Made by a program: the position numbers and the translations under genes
The notes under the pieces: generated by a model
The model's input: the letters and a program-made list of their open reading frames with translations, nothing else
Told to the model about the DNA's origin: nothing
Databases searched by the model: none
From: Brevundimonas sp. MYb52
Lineage (GTDB): Bacteria; Pseudomonadota; Alphaproteobacteria; Caulobacterales; Caulobacteraceae
NCBI RefSeq assembly: GCF_002979535.1
Contig: NZ_PCPB01000004.1
Coordinates: 124,001-188,000 of the forward strand
Reading direction: 5' to 3'
DNA length: 64,000 nucleotides
Part shown: one piece after another, positions 16,308 to 24,498 of the stretch
Numbering within the stretch: position 1 is the first letter of the stretch
Layout: the number at the start of each line of letters is the position of its first letter

Positions 16308-18179
16308 ATGACGCAAACCGCCGCCGACGCCCCCACCATCTGGGCGCCCGCAATCCGCCAACGCCGCAAGGCGATGCTGCAACGCATCGTCATGGGGGCG
16401 GCGACCGCGCTGGTGTTCAGCCCCATGCTCGGCTGGCGCTTCAGCGCCATATGGCTGGTGATCTACACCCTGATCCAGTTTCTGGAGGCCGAGGTCTTCC
16501 GCCCGGTCGTCGCCGGCGCGGTGACGGAGCCGGCTGGCTGGCGCGGGGTCTATGGCGATCTGGTGCTGATCTTGAACGCCGGCTTCTTCGGCGTCATGGC
16601 GGTCCCCCTATGGGTCGTCGGCGGAGCGATGGGCGGCGTCGCGGCCTCGGTCCTGCTGTCGGCCGGCATGATCAACTCGGTCATCATGTCCGCCGGCTCG
16701 ATGCGGATCTTCGCCTGCACCGTCCTGCCCCAGTTGGCGATCTTCGCCCTGACTCCGCTGTTCATGGCCCGGATGGGCGCCGCGCCCCATATCGTGACCG
16801 CCGTGTCGGTGGCCATCCTGTCCTACACCGTCTTCTGTCTGAACACGCGCCGCCACCTGTTCCGCGCCAACCGCGCCGAGACCGAGGCTCGCATCGAGGC
16901 TGACCGCAAACGTGCCGAGGCCGAGGCCGTCATGGCCAGCCGCGGCGCCTTCCTGGCCGCCGTCGCCCACGACCTGCGCACCCCGATCAGCGCCATCCTG
17001 ACCGGCGCCGCCGAGTTGGACCGCGGCGACAAGACGGGATCCTCGTCGCGTCAGCAGGTCGCCCTGATCACGGACGCCGGTCTGATGATGAAGGACCTGC
17101 TCGACGATCTGCTGGATCACGCCCGCCTGGACGCTGGGCGGATGAATGTCGAAAGCCGGGATTTCGACCTGCGCCTGCTGCTGTCGCAGACGGCCCGGCT
17201 GTGGGCCGGCCCCGCCCGAGCCAAAGGTCTGCGCCTTCGGATGGAAGGCGCGCGAACCCTGCCCGGAATGGTTCGCGGCGACGCCATGCGGCTTCGCCAA
17301 GTCCTGAACAACCTGATCTCCAACGCCATGAAGTTCACGGACGCGGGGTCGATCACCCTGGGCCTGCAGTCCTGGCCTGACGAGCATGGCGCCCATGTTC
17401 TGCTGATCAATGTGGCCGATACCGGTCCGGGCATGAGCGTGGAGCAGTTGGCGCGCCTCTTCACCCCCTTCGACCAGACGGCCGATGGCGTCGCCGCCCT
17501 CTATGGCGGGTCCGGCCTGGGGCTGGCGATCAGCCGCGATCTGACCGAGCTCATGGGCGGCCGGCTGACGGTGCGCAGCGCGCCAGGTCAGGGCGCGGTC
17601 TTCACGATTTCCCTGGTCCTGCCGCGTGGCGCGAGCGCGGACATCGAGACCGCCCTGACGCCCGAAGCCCGCGGGCTGGTCGCCAAGGCCCTGTCGCGCC
17701 CGACGCCGCCCCTGCCGCCATCGGAGCCCGAGACTGTCGAACCGGCGCCGACGGTCGATGAGGCGTCATTCGACGAGCGCCCCTTGCGGGTTCTTGTGGT
17801 CGACGATCACGCCATCAACCGCCGCGCCATCCAGTTGATCCTGCAATCGGTCGATTGCGAGATCGCCATGGCCGAGGACGGTCTGGCCGCGCTGGACGCC
17901 TGCAACCGGACGGCGTTCGACGTCGTCTTCATGGATGTGCGGATGCCGGAACTGGATGGTCGCGAAACCACGCGCCGCCTGCGCGCAGGGGGCGGGCTGA
18001 ACGCCGCCGTTCCGGTCATCGCGGTCACCGCCGATACGGCGCCGGAAGACATCGCTGCCTGCACCGCCGCCGGAATGAACTATTTCGTGTCCAAGCCGCT
18101 GACCCCCGGATCGCTGCTGGGCGCTCTGTCGCAGGTGCTGGAAGAGGCCGCTGTCGTCGCCGAGAGCGCGGCGGCCTGA
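16308..18179 (+). CDS. Membrane-bound hybrid histidine kinase/response regulator
   Basis: The 623-residue protein starts with about five to six hydrophobic helices (residues about 22-175) that have no large periplasmic loop, then a short coiled coil, HisKA with His221 in VAHDLRTPISAI, an ATPase domain (LNNLISNAMKFT, DTGPGM, GGSGLGLA), an acidic/proline linker and a receiver with Asp543 in FMDVRMPELDG. The membrane part probably senses something within the bilayer, such as a small hydrophobic molecule or redox state. I chose ATG 16308 with GGAAAG upstream; ATG 16278 is possible. The 3' end overlaps the convergent vsr gene by 100 bases. No output regulator is adjacent. Confidence 0.92.
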   Translation: MTQTAADAPTIWAPAIRQRRKAMLQRIVMGAATALVFSPMLGWRFSAIWLVIYTLIQFLEAEVFRPVVAGAVTEPAGWRGVYGDLVLILNAGFFGVMAVPLWVVGGAMGGVAASVLLSAGMINSVIMSAGSMRIFACTVLPQLAIFALTPLFMARMGAAPHIVTAVSVAILSYTVFCLNTRRHLFRANRAETEARIEADRKRAEAEAVMASRGAFLAAVAHDLRTPISAILTGAAELDRGDKTGSSSRQQVALITDAGLMMKDLLDDLLDHARLDAGRMNVESRDFDLRLLLSQTARLWAGPARAKGLRLRMEGARTLPGMVRGDAMRLRQVLNNLISNAMKFTDAGSITLGLQSWPDEHGAHVLLINVADTGPGMSVEQLARLFTPFDQTADGVAALYGGSGLGLAISRDLTELMGGRLTVRSAPGQGAVFTISLVLPRGASADIETALTPEARGLVAKALSRPTPPLPPSEPETVEPAPTVDEASFDERPLRVLVVDDHAINRRAIQLILQSVDCEIAMAEDGLAALDACNRTAFDVVFMDVRMPELDGRETTRRLRAGGGLNAAVPVIAVTADTAPEDIAACTAAGMNYFVSKPLTPGSLLGALSQVLEEAAVVAESAAA

Positions 18180-18586
18180 CCCCCTTCGATCTCGGCTAGA
18201 AGATCTTCGGCCAGGCCGGGGTCCCGCAGGCGACATTCCCACACCGTCACCACGCGCCATCCGGTGGCGGACAACGCCGCCGCGACACGACGGTCGCGCG
18301 CCCGATTGCGCTCGATCTTGGTGATCCAATACTCAGCGTTGGTCTGGGGTTTTCGCGCCCCGCGCGGGCAATCATGGCCGTGCCAGAAGCAGCCGTGGAC
18401 GAAGAGCACGACCTTGCGCCCCTTCATCACCACGTCGGGCCGTCCGGGCAGGCCGCAGCCGCCCAGACGGTAGCCGATCCCGGCGGCGCGCAGCATCCGC
18501 CGGACCTTCATCTCGGGCGCGGTGTCGCGCCCCTTCACCCGGCGCATGACCGCGCTGCGTTTTTCCGGGGTGAAGACGTCTGTCAT
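18080..18586 (-). CDS. vsr: Very-short-patch-repair-type endonuclease (Vsr)
   Basis: The 168-residue protein carries the Vsr fold signatures: MRRVKGRDTAPEMKVRRML, GRPDVVMKGRKVVLFVHGCFWHGHDC with the catalytic Asp, metal and zinc ligands, and TKIERNRARDRRV. Vsr nicks DNA 5' of the T in T:G mismatches that arise by deamination of 5-methylcytosine. No cytosine methyltransferase is adjacent, so it is an orphan here. Family members are usually about 140-150 residues; the last 34 or so residues (Ala/Ser/Thr-rich) are encoded antisense to the kinase C-terminus and look like read-through of a lost stop. The catalytic core is intact. Confidence 0.9.
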   Translation of the reverse strand: MTDVFTPEKRSAVMRRVKGRDTAPEMKVRRMLRAAGIGYRLGGCGLPGRPDVVMKGRKVVLFVHGCFWHGHDCPRGARKPQTNAEYWITKIERNRARDRRVAAALSATGWRVVTVWECRLRDPGLAEDLLAEIEGGQAAALSATTAASSSTCDRAPSSDPGVSGLDTK

Positions 18587-18609
18587 GGCTCAGACCATGA
18601 CAGGCGGGA

Positions 18610-19098
18610 TCAGAGCTGGGCCAGCAAGTGCTCGGCCGAGGACACCTTGAACTCGCCGCCCTGTTCGATGTTCAGTTGATCGACCACGCCGTCCTTGACC
18701 AGCATGGAATAGCGCTGCGAACGCTCGCCCATGCCGAAACCCTTGGCGTCCAGGGCCAGGCCGACGCTTCGCGTGAAGTCGCCATTGCCGTCGGCCAGCA
18801 TGATGATGTCGTCCGTGCCGTTCAGGTCGTTGGCCTGGGCCCAGGCGCCCATGACGAAGGCGTCGTTGACCGACAGGCAGGCCACGGCGTCGACGCCCTT
18901 GGCGGCCAGGTCAGCGCGGTTGTCAACATAGCCCGGCAGGTGACGCGCCGAGCAGGTCGGGGTGAAGGCGCCGGGCACAGCGAACAGGGCGACCGTCTTG
19001 CCGCCGAACAGTTCAGCCGTGGTGACCGGCTTGGGGCCGTCGGCGGTCATGGTGGTCAGGGTCGCGTCGGGGATGCGGTCGCCGATCTGGATGGTCAT
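18610..19098 (-). CDS. Peroxiredoxin, Prx5-type
   Basis: The 162-residue thiol peroxidase reduces hydrogen peroxide and alkyl hydroperoxides, usually with glutathione/glutaredoxin as the reductant in this subgroup. The peroxidatic site is VPGAFTPTCSARHLPGY (Cys about 49), preceded by the conserved Pro and Thr. Other Prx5 segments are VNDAFVMGAWAQ, FTRSVGLALDAKGFGMGERSQRYSML and the C-terminal EGGEFKVSSAE. I chose ATG 19098, with GGAG about 7 bases upstream, over the ORF start at 19146, because the family begins with a segment like MTIQIGDRIPD. It follows vsr on the same strand with a 23-base gap. Confidence 0.94.
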   Translation of the reverse strand: MTIQIGDRIPDATLTTMTADGPKPVTTAELFGGKTVALFAVPGAFTPTCSARHLPGYVDNRADLAAKGVDAVACLSVNDAFVMGAWAQANDLNGTDDIIMLADGNGDFTRSVGLALDAKGFGMGERSQRYSMLVKDGVVDQLNIEQGGEFKVSSAEHLLAQL

Positions 19099-19235
19099 GG
19101 AGGTCTCCGGAGCTGGAATGGCCCGGGGAATCCGGGCGGCGTTCAAACGTCAGATAGAGACGCGAAGAAGGATCGCCAAGCGGACTTCGTTCCCTGCATC
19201 TTGCACATGGCCCTTCGCCACCCGATGATAGCCCT

Positions 19236-19805
19236 ATGACCGCCTTCTCCTCCCTGACCGGGCGTCTTCTGGTGGCCATGCCGGGCATAGACGACGACCG
19301 TTTCCGCCACGCCGTCATCCTGGTCTGCGCTCACGACGACGAGCACGCCATGGGCCTGCGGCTAGACCAGCCCGCGCCGGGCGTCACCCTTTCCGAGGTG
19401 CTGACGAAGCTGGATACGCCTGTCTCCGAAGCCATGGCGGCCCAGTCCGTTTTGATCGGCGGGCCGGTCGAACGCGAGCGCGGCTTCGTCCTGCACACCG
19501 ACGACTGGACCAATGACGACGTCAGCCTGACCTTCGGCGAGGGTCTGGCCGTGACCGGCACCCGCGACGCCCTGGCCGCCATGAGCGACCCCGACGAAGG
19601 CCCGCGCCAGTCGATCCTGCTGCTAGGCTACGCCGGCTGGGGCGAGGGCCAGTTGGATGAAGAGCTCAGCGAAAACGTCTGGCTGACCGCCGACGCCGAT
19701 CCCGAGCTGATCTTCGACGCCGACTACGCCACCAAGTGGAGCCGGGCGCTGGCGGGCCTCGGCGTCGATGCGGCCCGCCTGTCAGCGCAGAGCGGGCGGG
19801 CCTGA
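19236..19805 (+). CDS. YqgE/AlgH family protein
   Basis: The 189-residue protein matches the YqgE/AlgH (DUF179) family: SLTGRLLVAMPGIDDDRFRHAVILVCAHDDEHAMG at the N-terminus, the LIGGPVERERGFVLH segment and the C-terminal GYAGWGEGQLDEEL motif. It is cytoplasmic and soluble; the molecular function is unknown despite the old link with alginate regulation in Pseudomonas. It is divergent from the peroxiredoxin, a common alphaproteobacterial neighbourhood. Its 3' end faces the small membrane protein gene with a 4-base gap. Confidence 0.92.
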   Translation: MTAFSSLTGRLLVAMPGIDDDRFRHAVILVCAHDDEHAMGLRLDQPAPGVTLSEVLTKLDTPVSEAMAAQSVLIGGPVERERGFVLHTDDWTNDDVSLTFGEGLAVTGTRDALAAMSDPDEGPRQSILLLGYAGWGEGQLDEELSENVWLTADADPELIFDADYATKWSRALAGLGVDAARLSAQSGRA

Positions 19806-19809
19806 TGGC

Positions 19810-20181
19810 TCACTTCCGACAAGTCGCCATCAAGGACGCTTGAAGGCTGGTCGCGGCTGTCGCCCCCTCAACCGCACGTTCTACGGCCCGCCGCTCTTGG
19901 CCTTTGCTGCGTTTGAAGATCAGAACGGCGAAGTCGCGTTTCCCTGCCGTGCCGCAAACCAACCGCCATTGCCGCTTCAAGGACTCGGCGCCGGCCCACT
20001 GACCTTTCGAGGTGATCTCGATGGGCCTGTCGCTAGCTTCAACGAGAGGTGCAATGGCCAGACGTGCGAACCGGCGTTCCTCCCATCTTTCCCAAAGCAC
20101 CACCCCGACCATCAGAGGGGGGAACAGAAAGAGCCAGGCGACAACCGGCAAGGCTCCGGCGCGATGAAGCGCCTTGATCAA
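19810..20181 (-). CDS. Small membrane-anchored protein of unknown function
   Basis: The 123-residue product has one hydrophobic helix (about residues 9-29, VVAWLFLFPPLMVGVVLW) followed by a basic, mixed alpha/beta domain. I do not recognise a family. It begins at a TTG that overlaps the TGA of the upstream EAL-domain gene (TTGA), so it is translated as the last gene of that unit. The overlap and the N-terminal helix support this frame over the opposite-strand frame at 19768-20235. A role together with the c-di-GMP phosphodiesterase is possible but unproven. Confidence 0.6.
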   Translation of the reverse strand: MIKALHRAGALPVVAWLFLFPPLMVGVVLWERWEERRFARLAIAPLVEASDRPIEITSKGQWAGAESLKRQWRLVCGTAGKRDFAVLIFKRSKGQERRAVERAVEGATAATSLQASLMATCRK

Positions 20182-21845
20182 GCCGATCGCGCCTTGATCG
20201 GGGCGGAACCGTCGGCCAGGGACTCGTTCAGATAGACCTCGGCCTCCTGGGCCGGAAGCGCGGGCGCGTAGCCGAAGCCCTGGCCGTAGTGGCAGCTGGC
20301 GTCCAGCAGAAGGCCCGCCAGTTCGGCGTTCTCGACCCCTTCGGCCACGACCTCCAGCGACAGGTCGCGGCCCAGGTTGACGACCGACTTGACGATCTTG
20401 GCCGAGCCCTCGTCCTTGTTCATCGTCAGGACGAAGTAGCGGTCGATCTTCAACGTATCGAAGGGCAGGCGCGCCAGATAGGACAGGGACGAGAAGCCGG
20501 TGCCGAAGTCGTCCAGCGCCAGGCTAGCCCCAGCTTCGCGCAACTGGGTCAGGACCTCGGCGGCGTGCGCGGTGTCGCGCATGATGTCGCCTTCGGTGAC
20601 TTCAAGCTTCAGCGCGCCGCGCGGCAGGCCGGTTTCCTGGATGATGCGAGCCACGTCCTCGACCAGATGGTCGCGTTCGATCTCGCCGACCGAAAGGTTC
20701 ACGCTGCAGAACAGCTTGCCCGCGCCGGGGTGGCGGTGCAGCCACTCGGCCAACTGACGCGAGGCCTGGGTCATCATCAGCAGGCCCAGCTCGTTCATCA
20801 GGCCCATTTCGTCGGCCAGGGTCAGGAACTCGTCCGGCGGCACCAGGCCGCGCTGCGGATGGCGCCAGCGCACCAGGGCCTCGAAGCCGGCGACGGCCCC
20901 GGTCTTCAGGTTGACGATGGGCTGATAGAAGGGCTCGATCTCGCCACGCACGAAGGCGTTGCGCAGATCCGATTCCAGCGCCAGGCGCGACAGGCTGTCG
21001 GTCTCCAGCGCCCGGCCATAGGCGGCCGCCCCGCCGCGCCCGGCGGTCTTGGCCTGCTCCACCGCCAGTTCGACCCGGCGCAGCAGTTCTGCGGGATCAG
21101 GCGCATCCGGCCCGCCCTCGGCAGCGACAGCGCCGATAGAGACGGTCGGATAGATGTCGAAGCCGGCGACGCGCAGCGGCTGCTCCAGCGCCTCACGCAT
21201 GCGTTCGCTGGCGCTGGTGGCGCCGCGCGGGGCCAGGACGGCGAACTCATCCTCGCCGATGCGGGCCGGTGAGCAGTCCTGGGAAAAGGCGCCGGACAGA
21301 CGCGAGCCCAGGGCCGACAGCACCAGATCGGCGCGTTCATGTCCCAGGGCCTCGTTCAGGCGGCGCAGGCGATCCACGTCAGCCACAACCAGCTCATAAT
21401 CGCCTGGCTGGGCCAAGGTCTCGGCCACACGAACCAGGAAGGTGCGGCGGTCCAGCAGGCCCGTGAGGACGTCGCGGTCGGCGCCGGCGAACTTGGTCTC
21501 CAGCGCCACGACACCCGCCGCGCGCAGGCCGTCCTCGAGCCAGACGCCGCGCCACAGGCAGGTCTCGCAGCCGCGCATCCGCAACCGCACGGCGATCTCG
21601 GTGCCCTCGGCCTGAGGCTTCAGCAGGCGGTCGGCCAGGGCCCGGTCTTGCGGCATGGCCAGGGCGGCGAAAGCCGCGCCCGAGCATTCCGGCGCCAGTG
21701 GGCCAAGGCCCAATGATCGCGTGGCCCCGGTAAAGCGAATCTGGTCGTCTGCGGGGGTCCAGATCCACAGCGCGGCATCGGCGGCGGCCAGCGCCTCGAT
21801 CGCCGTCGTCGGGTCCCAGGCCAGCGCTCTGGATCGTGTATTCAA
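20178..21845 (-). CDS. PAS-GGDEF-EAL cyclic-di-GMP phosphodiesterase
   Basis: The 555-residue protein has an N-terminal PAS-like domain (about 15-120), a GGDEF domain whose signature reads GEDEF (about residue 197), and an EAL domain with EALVRWRHP (about 322), LEVTEGDIM, LDDFGTGFSS (about 443), LKIDRYFV and VVAEGVENAE, all needed for metal binding and hydrolysis. It should degrade c-di-GMP; the altered GGDEF motif is probably not a cyclase and may only bind GTP as a regulator. There is no membrane helix. The start is a TTG overlapping the upstream acetyltransferase stop (TTGA); a longer frame opens at 21932 but is not protein-like. It is at the tail of the oxidase operon. Confidence 0.9.
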   Translation of the reverse strand: MNTRSRALAWDPTTAIEALAAADAALWIWTPADDQIRFTGATRSLGLGPLAPECSGAAFAALAMPQDRALADRLLKPQAEGTEIAVRLRMRGCETCLWRGVWLEDGLRAAGVVALETKFAGADRDVLTGLLDRRTFLVRVAETLAQPGDYELVVADVDRLRRLNEALGHERADLVLSALGSRLSGAFSQDCSPARIGEDEFAVLAPRGATSASERMREALEQPLRVAGFDIYPTVSIGAVAAEGGPDAPDPAELLRRVELAVEQAKTAGRGGAAAYGRALETDSLSRLALESDLRNAFVRGEIEPFYQPIVNLKTGAVAGFEALVRWRHPQRGLVPPDEFLTLADEMGLMNELGLLMMTQASRQLAEWLHRHPGAGKLFCSVNLSVGEIERDHLVEDVARIIQETGLPRGALKLEVTEGDIMRDTAHAAEVLTQLREAGASLALDDFGTGFSSLSYLARLPFDTLKIDRYFVLTMNKDEGSAKIVKSVVNLGRDLSLEVVAEGVENAELAGLLLDASCHYGQGFGYAPALPAQEAEVYLNESLADGSAPIKARSA

Positions 21846-22465
21846 AGCGAATCCCGGGTGTAAGAACTGAACACGGCCGGGTCCGGGACGAACTCGTCCT
21901 CGATGACGCCGAACAGCAGATGATCTGCCCATGCGCCGTTAATTTTCAAATAAGCTTTCGCCAGTCCTTCATGCCGAAAGCCCGCCTTTTCCAGAACCCG
22001 GCGTGAGGCCTGGTTGGTCGGGACGCAGGCGGCCTCGACCCGGTGCAGCTTCAACGCTCCGAAGGCGAAGCCCAGCATGGCCAGCGCCGCCGCCGTGCCC
22101 GCCCCCTGCCCGGCATAGGGCTGACCGATCCAGTAGCCGAGCGTGCCGGTCTCAGCCACGCCGCGCCGGATGTTGGACAGGGTAATGGCTCCCATGAGCC
22201 GTTCTTCCTCGGGATCAAAGACGAACAGGGGCCAGGCCGTCCCCAACTCCATCTCGCGAGCATAGACCCCCAGGCGACGACGAAAGGCTGAGCGTGTCAG
22301 GTCGTCCTCGGCCCAGGCGGGCTCCCACGGCTGCAGGTAGTCGCGCGATCCGCCACGCAGTTCGGCCCATTCCGCATGGTCTGAGGGACGCGGCGGGCGC
22401 AGCAGGACCCCCTGTCCGCGCAGGACCGGTCCGGTCGCCTCGGCCATCCAGTCGAACAGGGCCAT
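21842..22465 (-). CDS. GNAT acetyltransferase, RimJ/RimL type
   Basis: The 207-residue protein resembles the ribosomal-protein-S5-alanine N-acetyltransferase group. It shows the opening GVLLRPPRPSDHAEWAELR, the core strand RLMGAITLSNIRRG, GTLGYWIGQPYAGQGAGTAAALA with the acetyl-CoA pyrophosphate loop, and HRVEAACVPTNQASRRVLEKAGFRHEG. The real substrate is unknown. The gene begins 43 bases after the M16 peptidase stop and its own stop overlaps the TTG start of the phosphodiesterase, so it belongs to the same transcript. Confidence 0.9.
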   Translation of the reverse strand: MALFDWMAEATGPVLRGQGVLLRPPRPSDHAEWAELRGGSRDYLQPWEPAWAEDDLTRSAFRRRLGVYAREMELGTAWPLFVFDPEEERLMGAITLSNIRRGVAETGTLGYWIGQPYAGQGAGTAAALAMLGFAFGALKLHRVEAACVPTNQASRRVLEKAGFRHEGLAKAYLKINGAWADHLLFGVIEDEFVPDPAVFSSYTRDSL

Positions 22466-22507
22466 GGGCGCAGATTACCTTGATGCGCCGCCGACGCCAG
22501 CCAGGAC

Positions 22508-23779
22508 TTAGCCGCCCTGCTTCAATCGCGCAGAGAAGGCCGCGCCCGCTGGTCCCGCCGCCTTGGGCCCCAGGACCGCCGTAGCTGTTCGGCCGGCCTC
22601 GATCAGGGACCGGCCGACGGCGCGCAAGTCGTCGCTGGTCTGGGCCAGGATGCGCGCGGCGCTGTCCTCGGACAGGACCGGGGCGCCAAAGATCAGGGTC
22701 TGGGCGGCGTTGCGGCCCGCACGGCTGGCGGGGCTCTCGTCGGCCATCCACAGGGTGGCGTTCAGCACGGCCTTGGCGCGGGACAGTTCGGCGTCGGTCG
22801 GGCCGTTTTCGGCCAGGTCCAGCAGCTCGGCGGCGCTGACCTCGGCCAGTTCGACCGCGCGGTCGGCGGCGGCCCCGGCGTAGATGCCCAGCAGGCCGGC
22901 GTCCTCATAGGCCTCCTGATAGGCGTCGATGGCGTAGGCCAGCCCCCGATCCTCGCGCGCGCTCTGGAACAGGCGAGAGGCCATGCCCCCGCCGAGGATT
23001 TCAGTGAACAGCCGCAAGGCTGGCAAGCGCAGGTCCATTGCTCCCATCGACGGCAACTGGAAGACCAGATTGGCCTGTTCGATCTTGCGCGTCAGCCTGG
23101 CGTCGCCGCCGACGAAGACGGCGGGCGCCAGACGTTCGACCGGGGTCGTCGCCTCCTGCCCGAACCAGCGCTCGGCCAAGGCCAGAAGCTCGTTCTCGTC
23201 CACCGCGCCCGACACCGCCACCACCATTCGGTCCGGCGAATAGAGCCGGGCGCGCCAATCGGCGACGGCGGCGCGGTCGGCCGCCTTCAGGCTTTCGACG
23301 GTGCCGAGGATCGGGCGGCCCAGCGACTGCCCCGCATAGGCCTGCGTCTGGGCCATTTCGAAGACGTGGTCGTCGGGGGTGTCGAAGGCTTCGGCGATCT
23401 CCTGAGCCACGACGTCCTTCTCGCGGACGATCTCGACGGGATCGAGCGTGGGACGGAAGACCAGATCCGACACCACCTGCATGGCCAGCGGCAGCGAGCC
23501 ATGCAGGGCGCGAATCTCGAAGCTGGTGCGCTCATAGCCAGTGGCGGCGTTGATCGAGCCGCCCTCGGCCTCGATCCGCTCGACGATGTCGCGCGCGCCC
23601 ATGTTCCCGGCGCCCTTGAAGACCAGATGCTCCAGCAGATGCGACCAGCCGGATCGGGCCTCATCCTCCATCCGCGCCCCGCCGCGCACGGCGACGGTCA
23701 GGGCGAAGGTCCTGAGACCGGGCATGGGGTCGCAGACGACGCGAACGCCGTTGGACAGGGTGTGTAGGCGAGCGGTCAG
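22508..23779 (-). CDS. M16-family zinc peptidase, probable CTG start
   Basis: The 423-residue protein is a single-chain M16 (processing-peptidase-like) protease of the short bacterial type. Sequence features are TARLHTLSNGVRVVCDPMPG at the N-terminus, the inverted zinc motif HLLEH (about 46-50) with downstream glutamates, and the R/Y-containing C-terminal half (SRLFQSAREDRGLAYAIDA). No ATG, GTG or TTG lies in frame near the conserved N-terminus. The only fitting start is CTG at 23779-23777, which overlaps the surf1 stop as CTGA and has AAGGA 9 bases upstream (23789-23793). The frame stays open to 23929 but reads antisense-like sequence inside surf1. The alternative is an internal ATG that would cut the domain. 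Confidence 0.85.
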   Translation of the reverse strand: MTARLHTLSNGVRVVCDPMPGLRTFALTVAVRGGARMEDEARSGWSHLLEHLVFKGAGNMGARDIVERIEAEGGSINAATGYERTSFEIRALHGSLPLAMQVVSDLVFRPTLDPVEIVREKDVVAQEIAEAFDTPDDHVFEMAQTQAYAGQSLGRPILGTVESLKAADRAAVADWRARLYSPDRMVVAVSGAVDENELLALAERWFGQEATTPVERLAPAVFVGGDARLTRKIEQANLVFQLPSMGAMDLRLPALRLFTEILGGGMASRLFQSAREDRGLAYAIDAYQEAYEDAGLLGIYAGAAADRAVELAEVSAAELLDLAENGPTDAELSRAKAVLNATLWMADESPASRAGRNAAQTLIFGAPVLSEDSAARILAQTSDDLRAVGRSLIEAGRTATAVLGPKAAGPAGAAFSARLKQGG

Positions 23780-24498
23780 GAGACTGAATCCTTGCGGGTC
23801 ATGCGGCGGCGCAGCAGCACCACGTAAAAGGCGATCAGGGCGGCGGCGAGACCGAACCAGGTCAGGGCATACCCCAGGTGGTTGTTCGTGAAGGCGGCGG
23901 GCGGCGCGGACGGCTTCAACGCCTGCCAATCGGGATTGGTCGAAGTGGTCGCAAACACGGTAAAGGGCGAGATCGGCCCCTCGACCTTGAGCGCGCGGGC
24001 CATAGCCTCGGCGTCGCGCCCGTAGAAATGATTGCCGGCGGGCGGCGGGGTCAGGGCGCTGGGCGCCGGCGAGCGACGCAAAACGCCGGTGATGACGACC
24101 GGCATGGTGTCGTCGGCCTTGACCGACGGGCGGGCCGAAATGTCCGCCGCGACGAAGCCGCGATCGACCAGCAGGGTCGGGCCGCCCTCAACGGCGCAGG
24201 CGGAGACCAGACGCACGCCCGCGTCGCTGTTCTCGATGGATTGCAGCTCGACATAGGGCGCCGCCGACAGACCGCGGCAGGTCAGGATGACACGACGGAA
24301 TTCGGGGTTCTCGACCTTGAGGACCTCGGCCAGCGGCAGGGGCGGCTTGTCGGCGGCGGCCTCGGCCCCAGTGATCAGGCCCTCCTTCCACTGCATCCGC
24401 TGCACCTGCCAGACGCCGAGCGCCAGCAGAGCGCCCAGCAGCAGGACGGCGAGGACGGTCAGGACGACCGGGAAACGCGGGCGGGCGGCGACTGTCAT
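23776..24498 (-). CDS. SURF1-family cytochrome oxidase assembly protein
   Basis: The 240-residue inner-membrane protein helps insert haem a into subunit I of aa3-type oxidase. It has the usual two helices, one near residues 13-31 and one near 215-232, around a periplasmic domain. Motifs are LGVWQVQRMQWKEGLI after the first helix and the closing NNHLGYALTWFGLAAALI. Its ATG overlaps the DUF983 stop (ATGA) and its TGA overlaps the peptidase start (CTGA). Its position after coxC/DUF983 is standard in alphaproteobacteria. Confidence 0.94.
   Translation of the reverse strand: MTVAARPRFPVVLTVLAVLLLGALLALGVWQVQRMQWKEGLITGAEAAADKPPLPLAEVLKVENPEFRRVILTCRGLSAAPYVELQSIENSDAGVRLVSACAVEGGPTLLVDRGFVAADISARPSVKADDTMPVVITGVLRRSPAPSALTPPPAGNHFYGRDAEAMARALKVEGPISPFTVFATTSTNPDWQALKPSAPPAAFTNNHLGYALTWFGLAAALIAFYVVLLRRRMTRKDSVS

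Noticed and set aside
18080-18586. Restriction-modification or defence island
   Set aside because: The lone vsr has no methyltransferase or restriction partner, and neighbours are housekeeping genes.
19768-20235. 155-codon plus-strand frame opposite the small membrane protein
   Set aside because: The minus-strand frame has an N-terminal helix and a TTGA overlap with the upstream gene; the plus frame overlaps the end of yqgE and the phosphodiesterase and has no clear start signal.
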